This document shows positions 54,431 through 63,701 of a stretch of DNA of 64,000 nt, piece by piece. The DNA is taken from NCBI RefSeq assembly GCF_001293165.1, contig NZ_CP010552.1, positions 558,001 to 622,000 on the forward strand, in the 5' to 3' direction. The notes under the pieces are model-generated. The model was not told the DNA's origin, did no database searches, and saw nothing but the letters and a program-made list of their open reading frames with translations. Each line of letters begins with the position of its first letter. Within the stretch, counting starts at the first letter, position 1. Source of the stretch: Candidatus Thioglobus autotrophicus (GTDB taxonomy: Bacteria; Pseudomonadota; Gammaproteobacteria; PS1; Pseudothioglobaceae). The position numbers and the translations under genes were made by a program.

Positions 54431-56128
54431 TTATTCAGACATGAGTATGCGTTGATACTCTTTTAAGCTAATAGCCCCTTCTAATAAAAATCCTCTGCCT
54501 ACTTCTTGCATAGTGGAAAAATGGTCCTTTTCTTTAGCAATTTTTAAAAGTTCTGGTGTGGTTAATCCGCTCAAAACACCTTGTTTAATATTATCAGTCA
54601 CTCTAAGTACTTCGTATATACCTTTACGCCCTTTATAGCCTGTTTTGTTGCATTTAGAGCACCCTTTGCCATAACAAAGTTGTGTTCTAGATGCCTCCTC
54701 TGGAGTAAAGCCAATTGACATTAATTGCCCTTGTGTGACAGACTCGTCCTGGGTTTTGCAAGCTTCACAAACTTTACGTGCTAATCTTTGCGCCACTATC
54801 AATGTTAAAGATGACGTTATTAAGTAAGGTGCTAGCCCCATATTAATTAGACGGGTGATTGTACTAATAGCGTCGTTAGTATGTAATGTAGAAAGCACTA
54901 AATGCCCTGTTAATGCAGCTTTTATAGCGATATCAGCAGTTTCTTTATCACGAATTTCGCCCACCATTACTACTTCTGGATCTTGGCGTAAAAATGAACG
55001 CAATGCTGCTGAAAATGTCAGTCCAATGTCTTCTTTGACATGCACTTGCCCTACGCCATCGATAGTAAATTCCACAGGGTCTTCCGCAGTAAGTATATTA
55101 ATATCATCTTTATTTATTCTACCTAGTGCAGCGTATAAAGTGGTAGATTTACCACTACCAGTAGGGCCTGTTACTAACACCATGCCTTGTGGCGCATCTA
55201 CTGCATCTTTAAAAGCTTGCTCATCTTCTTCTAAAAACCCTAATGTTTCTATGGTTAAGGAAATAGAACTGGTATCTAAAATACGCATAACTACTCGCTC
55301 ACCAAAGCTTGTTGGTAATACCGATACACGAAAATCAACTTCTTTTTTTCCAGCCTGTAAACTCATTGCACCGTCTTGCGGCAACCTACGCTCAGCAATA
55401 TCAAGCTTTGACATAATCTTAATACGCGTCACAATAGCGGCATAATTCTCAAAAAGGTCTTTATCTTGATCTTTTTGATCTATCAATACACCATCCAGTC
55501 TAAAACGCATCCTACCAAACTTTTTATAAATCTCTAGATGTACATCACTCACTCCCAATTTAATTGCCCTTTTCAAAGCCTTATCTACAAAATCAATAAC
55601 AATACTTGAGCGCGCTTGATTTTGACTAACCTCTTCCTCAACAATACTCTCCCTATCTTTCTCATTTTGAGTTAAAGGAATATCGTTTAAATTTGCTAAA
55701 AACTCATCAACCTGGCTAAAAGTAGTAATATAGGCATGTATTTTTTTATCAGTTAGGAGTCTAATACTTGCCATAATGTTCAGAGCAGAAGGCTCTGAAA
55801 TCACTACATCTAACGTTCCACCCTTATCACGGATAGGAATTACCCTATTTTCACAAATAAACTTTTTAGGTAGTATGCTAATAACAGATGAATCCACAAT
55901 CTTATCATCTAATAAATTTATGTAGTCCAGTTCATAAGTTTCAGAAAGCGCATTAACAATTAACTTCTCACTAGTAAAATTGTGCTCAATTATTGTATCT
56001 ATCAAGCCTTTACCACCCTCATTACTGGAGATAGTGGCATGCGAAAGCTGCTCATCAGTAATCAAGCCATAACCAACTAAAAAAGAAGCTATTTGCTTTG
56101 CTGCTTCAATAGGAATGCCTAACTTCAT
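54431..56128 (-). CDS. pilB: type IV pilus assembly ATPase PilB (GspE/MshE family)
   Basis: A 565-residue hexameric ATPase. An N-terminal GspE_N domain (FLVGYGLITDEQLSHA onward) precedes the motor. Walker A GPTGSGKST is at 321-329. The Asp box (ILTAEDPVE), Walker B (RQDPEVVMVGEIRDKETADIAI) and His box (TGHLVLSTLHTNDA) follow. Four Cys in CEACKTQ and CSKC form the zinc site. It powers pilus extension. It starts four bases after the secretin gene. No retraction ATPase PilT is in the window. Confidence 0.95.
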   Translation of the reverse strand: MKLGIPIEAAKQIASFLVGYGLITDEQLSHATISSNEGGKGLIDTIIEHNFTSEKLIVNALSETYELDYINLLDDKIVDSSVISILPKKFICENRVIPIRDKGGTLDVVISEPSALNIMASIRLLTDKKIHAYITTFSQVDEFLANLNDIPLTQNEKDRESIVEEEVSQNQARSSIVIDFVDKALKRAIKLGVSDVHLEIYKKFGRMRFRLDGVLIDQKDQDKDLFENYAAIVTRIKIMSKLDIAERRLPQDGAMSLQAGKKEVDFRVSVLPTSFGERVVMRILDTSSISLTIETLGFLEEDEQAFKDAVDAPQGMVLVTGPTGSGKSTTLYAALGRINKDDINILTAEDPVEFTIDGVGQVHVKEDIGLTFSAALRSFLRQDPEVVMVGEIRDKETADIAIKAALTGHLVLSTLHTNDAISTITRLINMGLAPYLITSSLTLIVAQRLARKVCEACKTQDESVTQGQLMSIGFTPEEASRTQLCYGKGCSKCNKTGYKGRKGIYEVLRVTDNIKQGVLSGLTTPELLKIAKEKDHFSTMQEVGRGFLLEGAISLKEYQRILMSE

Positions 56129-56132
56129 AAGC

Positions 56133-57695
56133 TTAAATAATACGAGGGGCTAAGAAAATAAGCAGCTCTTTTCGAACATCGGAATCTTTTTTATAACTAA
56201 ATAGACCGCCAATTAAAGGAAGATCTCCAAAAAATGGGACTTTATTAGTTGCATCAACTGTTGTCTGTGTAAACACACCGCCAATTACAACAACAGTGTT
56301 ATCTTTAACTAATAACGTAGTGATGATCTCACGCTTATTAATTGCAGGGGCTGTATTACTCTTACTGTAATCAGGTGAATTTTTTTCAACCTTTACTTTT
56401 AAAATTACATTGCCATCACCAACAATAGATGGTGTTACCGTTAACTTAACTCCTGCTTCTCTAAACTCGTAATCTGTTCCACCGCCATCTGCTGATGATG
56501 GATAAGGTATCTCATCACCCTGAATAACAATGGCCTCCTCATTATCAAGTGTAAACACCCTTGGGTTAGATAATACTTTTGTAACGCCGTCTTTTTCAGA
56601 GGCTGATAATTCTATTTTTAGATTAGTTGAAGATGTTGCCAACATAAAGCCTATGCCACCCAATGGAGATGTAAGACCATTATTTGATAATAATCCTGTA
56701 CCACTACTATATGAACTTGCGGTTCCATCAGCCTGCGTACCACCTCCAGTTCCGGCCGCTGTAAGTGCGTAACGATCACCATCAACATTGCCTAGATTAT
56801 TGGCACTCATGCCAAATTTAGCGCCCAACTCTTTACTAAAGTCATCTGTCGCTTCAACAATAAAAGCCTCAATTAAAACTTGCCTCGTGCGGACGTCCAC
56901 TTCTTTAATCAAACGCGCAATCAGATTTAACTCTGATTTAGTTGCCTGAACAATAAGTGAATTTAAGCGATCATCGATGGTAACCCTTATATTCTTAGAT
57001 TTACTAACAGAGTCGGGGCCACTACTTCCAACAGAGTCCATTACACTCTCAATTTCAGATTTTATATCGACTGCTTTGGTGTAATATAAGCGAAATATTT
57101 CAGTATAAATTGGCTCAATAGCGCGCTGCGCATCACGAGTCTTTTGCAAGTCTTCAATTCTTTTGCGATCAAATTCCTCTTGCGCCACTAGTACACCCTG
57201 GTTATGAATACGAATAATATTCGCCTTCTCATCGACGTGTTTAGCTAATTTCTTAGTTTTTAGGACTGAATCTAGGGCTTTATCCCATGGTACATTTACC
57301 AACTTTGCGGTAACTTTTCCATCAACCTCATCGCCCACTAGGATATTTTTACCTGTAATCTCTGAAAACATAACAGCCATATCTTGAATGCTTACATTTT
57401 CAAAATTAATAGTAATAGGAAACACGCTATTATTAGCATCACTAACATTAATATAATTCTTTCTTTCTTCTTTATTAATTTGCCTTCTTTCATTATTGCG
57501 AATTTTTTTCTCAAGTTCAGAGTCTACTTGAATCACAGGGCCAAGAGAAACAGTTCTATCAACACTTTCAGTCCTTTCTTTCATAAATTTTTCAGGCTCA
57601 AGAAGAGCTTTTTGCCCTCTCATTTCATTTGTAGTACATGATGATGTCAATACTACAAAAAATAAAATAAAAAATACTCTACTAATTCTTATCAT
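56133..57695 (-). CDS. pilQ: type IV pilus outer-membrane secretin (PilQ/MshL type)
   Basis: A 520-residue secretin. The N terminus is a signal sequence ending LTSSC, a possible lipobox. A secretin/TonB short domain (MAVMFSEITGKNILVGDEVDGKVTAKL) is followed by one N1-type domain (IRVTIDDRLNSLIVQATKSEL). The secretin barrel domain contains VLSNPRVFTLDNEEAIV and ends VPFFGDLPLIGGLFSYK then LLIFLAPRII. AMIN domains of long PilQ proteins are absent. The ATG at 57695 has AGGAG eight bases upstream; it overlaps pilP by 14 bases. Confidence 0.92.
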   Translation of the reverse strand: MIRISRVFFILFFVVLTSSCTTNEMRGQKALLEPEKFMKERTESVDRTVSLGPVIQVDSELEKKIRNNERRQINKEERKNYINVSDANNSVFPITINFENVSIQDMAVMFSEITGKNILVGDEVDGKVTAKLVNVPWDKALDSVLKTKKLAKHVDEKANIIRIHNQGVLVAQEEFDRKRIEDLQKTRDAQRAIEPIYTEIFRLYYTKAVDIKSEIESVMDSVGSSGPDSVSKSKNIRVTIDDRLNSLIVQATKSELNLIARLIKEVDVRTRQVLIEAFIVEATDDFSKELGAKFGMSANNLGNVDGDRYALTAAGTGGGTQADGTASSYSSGTGLLSNNGLTSPLGGIGFMLATSSTNLKIELSASEKDGVTKVLSNPRVFTLDNEEAIVIQGDEIPYPSSADGGGTDYEFREAGVKLTVTPSIVGDGNVILKVKVEKNSPDYSKSNTAPAINKREIITTLLVKDNTVVVIGGVFTQTTVDATNKVPFFGDLPLIGGLFSYKKDSDVRKELLIFLAPRII

Positions 57696-58083
57696 TGCTA
57701 ACACTCCTATTTCTAACCAATAAAGAAACTACTTTATCTTTTTCTGTAACCTCAATGCCGCGCTTATTAATGCCTGTTATTTTTCCATTAGCATTGCCGA
57801 GTGTATCATTCACTCTAACAAAAAAATCTTCTCCATTTTTTATTTTAACCATGGCAATATCACCCTCATTTGAGGCAATCAATGCCATCAATATATAATT
57901 ATTAACTGGGTATTTTTTTAGTGGATGTACGCCTTCTAACACTTCACCATTAGGATAAGCATTAACCCCTCCGCCTGATCCAGATGTGATATCTTCAAAC
58001 GGATTCCTACTTTCATTTGCCACCACGGTTACTGCCGTTGATAAAAAAACACTTAAAATAATAATAAATAATTTATTTTTCAT
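57682..58083 (-). CDS. pilP: type IV pilus protein PilP (MshK-like)
   Basis: A 133-residue protein with a signal peptide (NKLFIIILSVFLSTAVTVVANE). The sequence RNPFED is the classic PilP/GspC-HR motif. Next is a homology-region barrel (MALIASNEGDIAMVKIKNGEDFFVRVNDTLG then NGKITGINKRGIEVTE). There is no lipobox Cys, unlike standard PilP, so it is probably secreted or membrane-tethered, as in MshK. It links the PilNO inner-membrane complex to the secretin. Confidence 0.87.
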   Translation of the reverse strand: MKNKLFIIILSVFLSTAVTVVANESRNPFEDITSGSGGGVNAYPNGEVLEGVHPLKKYPVNNYILMALIASNEGDIAMVKIKNGEDFFVRVNDTLGNANGKITGINKRGIEVTEKDKVVSLLVRNRSVSNDKN

Positions 58084-58087
58084 AACA

Positions 58088-58810
58088 CTACCCTCCAGAA
58101 TTTATAGTTTTTTCAGATTCATTAGCTGGTAATCGGTAAGTTGCCAGTGTGGCAGAAACCTTAACTTCACCTTTTTTAGTTTTAGACTCTAATACAATAA
58201 TTTTTTCTACATCAATATTAATAATTTTCTTCAATTCTGCCAGACCCTTTCTAAACCTTGTGTAGTTAGAATAATTGCCGCTAATTTCAAATCTTACCTT
58301 GAACTCATAGTAAGCTACTTTTTTTACTTCATCCTTCGCACTCTTTTTCTTCGAACTGAGTCCTTTTTGTACTTCAAAAACTGGAATTTCACCCACTTTT
58401 TCTAGCTTTGAAATCATAAGCTGATTACTAAGTGCCAACATACTGATATGGCGGTACAAATCCTCCAATTCTTTGTCAGTATGGAATAACTTAGTTCGAC
58501 TGTTAAAATCTTTTTTTGAGGCTTTGAGTTTGATCTCCTCTTTAGTAATTCTAACGGATAAAACTGCTATATCATTTTTTAAATTATTAACTTGAGAAAT
58601 TTGCCTTTTTTGTTGCTCTAATTTTTCTTGCATTGGCACATACACATATACTACATACAAGACAATCACCAATAGCACCAATACACCGGAAATTATAATT
58701 TTTGCATACGGGCCATCCATTAGAGCAGATGAAGAGCCTCTTTTAGATCTTTTTTTGGCAAACAAACTCTTAATCAACTCACCAACATCCATATCCATAT
58801 TAATTGCCAT
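58088..58810 (-). CDS. pilO: type IV pilus alignment protein PilO (MshJ-like)
   Basis: A 240-residue bitopic protein. A short Lys/Arg-rich cytoplasmic part is followed by one helix (IIISGVLVLLVIVLYVVYVYVP), a coiled coil (KLEQQKRQISQVNNLKND) and a ferredoxin-like periplasmic domain. I chose the ATG at 58810, with AAGGAG upstream, rather than an upstream GTG at 58855 that lies inside the preceding gene. It overlaps the PilM-PilN gene by 11 bases. Confidence 0.85.
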   Translation of the reverse strand: MAINMDMDVGELIKSLFAKKRSKRGSSSALMDGPYAKIIISGVLVLLVIVLYVVYVYVPMQEKLEQQKRQISQVNNLKNDIAVLSVRITKEEIKLKASKKDFNSRTKLFHTDKELEDLYRHISMLALSNQLMISKLEKVGEIPVFEVQKGLSSKKKSAKDEVKKVAYYEFKVRFEISGNYSNYTRFRKGLAELKKIINIDVEKIIVLESKTKKGEVKVSATLATYRLPANESEKTINSGG

Positions 58811-60452
58811 TGAGTTTCTCCTTATTTTCAAGTGTTTTCTGCTTGACCAATCCACACCTTATAGAAAATGACTTATAATTTCGCTTATTTTTTACTTGTA
58901 TCGACATTGTTAACAAAGAAGCTTTATCTATTACGCTAGATTCTCCCAAATTTTCAATAAACTGTAATATATTTTGATCACTGATTGACAATCCAGAAAG
59001 GGTTAATATATTGCTTCCAGTATAATTTATTCTATTTAATGACACGCCCTGAGGAACTGAAGCATTAACATCTAACAACACAGAATACATAAAAGCCTGG
59101 TTAGAGGTAATATTCTTGCTAGCTTCAAGCATTCCGCTAAGCTCTTCCCTATCACTCTTGAGCTCATTAAGAATTGTCAATTTGGCTTGCTTTTGTTTTT
59201 TAAGCTCTTGATACTCAATTAATTGTTTTTCACCTTCTTCAATATTTGCATCATCATTGAAAAAACTCCAGGCAGCAGTAAAAATAGAAAGAGCTACAAA
59301 TATTACAACACCCCAGCGAGATAGAAATTTCATTTTTTCTTGATTTTTTACACCGTCTCTATTAGGTAGTAAGTTAATATTATTAGTACCTGTGACATAC
59401 TCATAATAACCAAACACGTCAAGCTTACGAGTTGCCAGGCCTAATACAGAAGAGAATACGGATAAATTAGATTCTGCCAATATTTTTTCTTTTAAATTTT
59501 CAGGTAGGGTGACTGTTTTAAGAGCGTCAAATATTTTGATACTAATATTGGGCAATGCTTCTTGCAAATTATCAATAATATTATTAATATTAGATATTGT
59601 TGAAGAAATCAATATAGAGTCAATTGGCTGAATTTTATATTTTGATTGATATGAAGAAAGCATTTGATTAACTTGCATTGCAAATCGATCGATAATCTTT
59701 TTTTGCAATAAAGGGTCAATATCAGAAGTAGCCAACAAGCTTCTATCTTTGTCAGAAAGGTAAATATCTGAAATAAATGGAGAGTCTTCATGCAAAATCA
59801 ATATGTAATTCTCATTAAGACCAAACTCTAAAATTGCGATTGGCGCATCTCCTTTAGTTAAGTCCTTGCGAAGCTCTAATGCATTACGAATTGCAAAACA
59901 ACGAACATCCACTACTACGGGATTGAGTCCCGCCTGCCTAACAATATCCAAATAATGATCAATATCATCTAATTTAGAAGCTACAAATAACAAGTCCATT
60001 TGATTTTCAGCTGTATTGCGCTTAAGAACCTGCCAAAATATGGAATAGTCTTCTAAATTATCGGTAAGTTGCACAGCATTCTCCCACAGAGAATTTGTGT
60101 CCACCGCCTCTTGAAGCTCTTCATCGCTCATGAGTGGCAGGGTAACCACCTTAATAATCGCACTACTAACAGGAATAGAAACCGCAGCATTGGTGGTGGT
60201 TATTTTAGCTGATGCTATAGTTTGAACAAGCTTATTAACGTACTGTTCGGCTTGACTTTTAATAGAGTTCGTATCTGTAGCATCATCAATATACTTATAA
60301 CCTAATTTTGTGAGTAACCACTTATCATCATTGCCACTTAACTGAGCCAGTCGAATACATCCAGGAGTAATATCTACACCCACAAGATCTTCTTGCTCTA
60401 CGCTAAGCTTACTTAGGTAGTTCATTAACTTTTTAATTAACTTTTTAAACAT
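58800..60452 (-). CDS. fused PilM-PilN protein of the type IV pilus (MshI-like)
   Basis: A 550-residue protein with two parts. Residues 20-350 are an actin-like PilM domain (LVGVDITPGCIRLAQLS, NAAVSIPVSSAIIKVVTLPLMSDEELQEAV, ILEFGLNENYILIL). Residues 359-540 are PilN: NINLLPNRDG is the usual PilN tail-binding motif, then one helix (381-397), a coiled coil and a ferredoxin-like domain. In most systems PilM and PilN are separate genes and PilM grips the PilN tail; here they are joined. MshI of MSHA pili is a comparable protein. Confidence 0.88.
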   Translation of the reverse strand: MFKKLIKKLMNYLSKLSVEQEDLVGVDITPGCIRLAQLSGNDDKWLLTKLGYKYIDDATDTNSIKSQAEQYVNKLVQTIASAKITTTNAAVSIPVSSAIIKVVTLPLMSDEELQEAVDTNSLWENAVQLTDNLEDYSIFWQVLKRNTAENQMDLLFVASKLDDIDHYLDIVRQAGLNPVVVDVRCFAIRNALELRKDLTKGDAPIAILEFGLNENYILILHEDSPFISDIYLSDKDRSLLATSDIDPLLQKKIIDRFAMQVNQMLSSYQSKYKIQPIDSILISSTISNINNIIDNLQEALPNISIKIFDALKTVTLPENLKEKILAESNLSVFSSVLGLATRKLDVFGYYEYVTGTNNINLLPNRDGVKNQEKMKFLSRWGVVIFVALSIFTAAWSFFNDDANIEEGEKQLIEYQELKKQKQAKLTILNELKSDREELSGMLEASKNITSNQAFMYSVLLDVNASVPQGVSLNRINYTGSNILTLSGLSISDQNILQFIENLGESSVIDKASLLTMSIQVKNKRNYKSFSIRCGLVKQKTLENKEKLNGN

Positions 60453-60565
60453 ATTGCTTTACTTTTGATTGGTCTAAATAATTCACTATAAATACTGCAT
60501 TTTGATCCATTGTATACCATTATCATTTGTAAGTTATTTATATTAAAGTATTATAATAATACAAT

Positions 60566-63500
60566 TTAAAATACCTGTCTCCAAGATTCTGTAGAGACAC
60601 TTGATGGTGGAGTGGTCACTGATCCACCACCATCACCACCTTCTACCTTCCCCCTATAAATATCTGGTCCTCCACCTTCAAAAGCAGCCTCACTCTCTTT
60701 TCGATTACTAACAATTGTGTAAAAATTTCCTTTGTAAATAGTGGTTTCTCCTACAATACCAATGCCGAGATCGATAACACTCGACCCGTCAGTAAGTGAA
60801 GTTCCACATTTTTTTTCAAGTTTTATTAAATTTGATTCGCCATCCACTCGACATGTTTCACTCTTAACTGGACTATAAACTGAAAAATATGCATATTTTG
60901 CATCCACAGCGGCCTCTGCTGTAACCTTAGACCATTGCCTATCTGGTAGGATGTTAGATAAATCCCGATACCAGCCTCTTTTACCTTCTCCAGGGCAGCT
61001 GCCTGTAAAGCCATCTTCTAACGAAGATGCTGTATAAGAGATGGTACCGTCAGTATTTACATGCTTAGGAAAATCCGTGTCTCGAATACCAAATATCCTA
61101 TTATTGATTGTATCGTCCGTTCGTTGTAATCTAATAATATCCCCAGTGCCGGTATAATGATATGGAGTACCATCGACAAAACTATTAGTCAACTTGTGGT
61201 ACATTAATCGATCATTTGCCAGTGTAGCTTGAGCATTAAGGTGATTTTCAGCAATAAATATGTCTGAATCAACCTTATCTACATCTGGATTTTTATCAGA
61301 ATGCGCAAGATCTAGCTTCCATGTTTTTCCTTGTAAATCAGACACATATGCCAAAATACCGTAATAATTCGCACCACTGGCACTATCAGCACTAATTGCT
61401 GAAATAGCAGCAACTACACCATTAGCGATATCACTTTCAGAGGAGCTAGCTAATTCGATCGACTTAAGTACTGTTCCTTGCTTATCTGGCAAAGAGGCGC
61501 TTGGCTCGAGGTCAATAATATATATATATCTTGCATAGCCAGCAGACTCTTCATCAGCTCCTGCATAACCGCCACCCAAAACTGCCACCCATTTTAATTC
61601 ATCGTTATAAGGTATTAATGTAATAAATGGTCGCGTCCAAGCTTCACTTAATTTAGAGTAATTAAGTCCGTCTGGAACAACCTCTTTAACATAGTCATAA
61701 GTCGTTAATGTGCCATCAGAAGCCCAGTAATCAACTACTCTCTTTGAGCCGTCATGTAAAAACGAAAATAAATGCGATGGACTGTCAGGATCTGTAATAT
61801 CAATCGCATAATAACCTTTGCCGCCATAACCAAGACCAGCCATCAAAACGGTTCGCCATTGATCTTTATAATAAATATCTTTAATCGTGGGTGTGCCGTC
61901 CACAAGGTAAATGGAGTTGCTCTTACCTTTGACTCCATCACTACCTTTGGTTTTATGCATTTGTCGCAATTTGTCTAGTACTGGTGGTGGCACAAAGGCC
62001 CATAATTCTTCTAAAGATTCGGTATCAAAAGCATGCAGCATGCCGTCATTAGCAGCTGCATAAATCACCTCTTTTCTACTTACATTGGCAGCAATAAAAT
62101 CAGAATATGGCTTAGTTCTGGTTTTTTTATAATATGCTCTAGACTTCTCAGAGGTGCTTGTATCAGAATTACTAGGCGGTATGGAAAGCACTAAATTTGC
62201 ATGATAAATATCGGCTAACTTCCAGTCTCGTTCTTCTGTAAAGTTAGCATCTCCATCTTCATCATAAGAATCATGCCCTCTTATAAAATTAACGATATCA
62301 TCCACTTCATCATCAACTGCTATTTCGGTATCTCTATATAAGGCAGTTTTAAGAACACTACGATTAGTTGTTGTAAAATTGTCATTACCTTTTGTAGAGG
62401 TTAGCACTCCATTTGTTGCTGTCCAAATATTTCTTTTAGAGGGTTTTTTATCTCTTAATAAAACACCCGCATCAATCGCAATAGATGTTGATACATCGCC
62501 TTTATTATCGCCATCAGTAATTAAATCTCTTCTATATAAGTGTCCCTTCCACTGCTGATCTTTTCTGTATTCAAAAGTTGTGTTATACAACCTATCCTTA
62601 TAAGCTAAAATTTTTCCAGTCGCTTGCACTCTATCCAGGCTTGGCAAAGTTGCAGCCTTTGGTGGTAAATCGGTAGCCAGCTTAACGCCGCTCACCCCTT
62701 TAAATGCAAAAATAAAGGTAATTCCATCTCTTGAAGCTCTAGATGCTCCTAATGAATAAAGATCAGCACCAACGGCCTTAATAGCTTCTAGTGCTTTCAC
62801 TCGTGTATTAGCCACACCGTAATACATCATAAATGAAACAGACTCACCACACTTTAAATCAGGAAATTGAAAGGTAAAAGAAGATCCATGATCTTGAGGT
62901 CCATTATGATCAAAATCAACATTCTTTGTGCTTCCTCTCCATGATAAATTTCTACATCCTCGTAACGGATCAGGGGTCTCAAAACCATTATCACATGACT
63001 CAATTAGCTTTGGAAAGCTTGAAGCTGCTATAGATTTACTAACACCGCCATGACTTACATACTCCCGAAACTCCGTAGGTGGAATATCCCAGTCCATGGT
63101 TCTTCTATAACGGACATTGTTTACCACCCCATCTGAGATATTGCTAATGGTAACTAGCCCTTGAAAAAGCGTATGTTGTGCTTCTGGTGCAGGCCCATAA
63201 TCATGAGTGATTTGTAATATTTCACTGTCTTTAATAGGCGTTGACCCATATCCAGTCGGGCCCATCTTAGTTACCGATTTAATATTAGCGATACTAGGCT
63301 CAAATGAATCAAGCGTTAAGCCGTAAATACCACCCGTATCAACAGCCGCTCTCCCGACATAACCATTGCCGCTTACGCCCCAGCCTTCGCACAAACAGCC
63401 AGGAGAGGTGGCATCTTGCCAACTACCCACTGCCCTGCTTTTTCCACTTGGCCATTTATACGCCAACCCTGTTGCACCGGCATTAGAGACTATATTTCCA

Positions 63501-63688
63501 GTTCGTGTATTTAGATGGCCATGCTTATTAACGCCCAAAGCTATTGTTCGACTTTCAGAAACAACAGAGTTGTAAATAATTGCTCCTGTGGTTACATCAG
63601 AATATCGATGCCACGAATAAGTTTGCATTGATAGTAACAACAAAGACACTAATAAAATTATATTTTGATAAATTTTAAAATTTTTCAT
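60566..63688 (-). CDS. pilY1: PilY1-like pilus tip adhesin/assembly protein
   Basis: A 1040-residue secreted protein with a signal peptide (IILLVSLLLLSMQTYSW). The C-terminal ~550 residues form the PilC/PilY1 beta-propeller: VIYAAANDGMLHAFDTESLEELWAFVPPPVLDKL, VDGTPTIKDIYY, WRTVLMAGLGYGGKGYYAIDITDP, and WVAVLGGGYAG. A calcium-loop-like DEDGDANFTEE lies at about 476-486. The N-terminal ~300 residues are not a recognisable von Willebrand A domain: no DxSxS MIDAS is seen. They include several Cys (PGCLCEG, ESCDNG, RGCRNL). It begins 13 bases after a partial gene and ends 113 bases before the PilM-PilN gene. Confidence 0.87.
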   Translation of the reverse strand: MKNFKIYQNIILLVSLLLLSMQTYSWHRYSDVTTGAIIYNSVVSESRTIALGVNKHGHLNTRTGNIVSNAGATGLAYKWPSGKSRAVGSWQDATSPGCLCEGWGVSGNGYVGRAAVDTGGIYGLTLDSFEPSIANIKSVTKMGPTGYGSTPIKDSEILQITHDYGPAPEAQHTLFQGLVTISNISDGVVNNVRYRRTMDWDIPPTEFREYVSHGGVSKSIAASSFPKLIESCDNGFETPDPLRGCRNLSWRGSTKNVDFDHNGPQDHGSSFTFQFPDLKCGESVSFMMYYGVANTRVKALEAIKAVGADLYSLGASRASRDGITFIFAFKGVSGVKLATDLPPKAATLPSLDRVQATGKILAYKDRLYNTTFEYRKDQQWKGHLYRRDLITDGDNKGDVSTSIAIDAGVLLRDKKPSKRNIWTATNGVLTSTKGNDNFTTTNRSVLKTALYRDTEIAVDDEVDDIVNFIRGHDSYDEDGDANFTEERDWKLADIYHANLVLSIPPSNSDTSTSEKSRAYYKKTRTKPYSDFIAANVSRKEVIYAAANDGMLHAFDTESLEELWAFVPPPVLDKLRQMHKTKGSDGVKGKSNSIYLVDGTPTIKDIYYKDQWRTVLMAGLGYGGKGYYAIDITDPDSPSHLFSFLHDGSKRVVDYWASDGTLTTYDYVKEVVPDGLNYSKLSEAWTRPFITLIPYNDELKWVAVLGGGYAGADEESAGYARYIYIIDLEPSASLPDKQGTVLKSIELASSSESDIANGVVAAISAISADSASGANYYGILAYVSDLQGKTWKLDLAHSDKNPDVDKVDSDIFIAENHLNAQATLANDRLMYHKLTNSFVDGTPYHYTGTGDIIRLQRTDDTINNRIFGIRDTDFPKHVNTDGTISYTASSLEDGFTGSCPGEGKRGWYRDLSNILPDRQWSKVTAEAAVDAKYAYFSVYSPVKSETCRVDGESNLIKLEKKCGTSLTDGSSVIDLGIGIVGETTIYKGNFYTIVSNRKESEAAFEGGGPDIYRGKVEGGDGGGSVTTPPSSVSTESWRQVF

Positions 63689-63701
63689 AATAATTACCTT
63701 T

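Noticed and set aside
54855-55445. 196-codon plus-strand open frame
   Set aside because: It is antisense to pilB and shows only low-complexity Ser/Ile composition.
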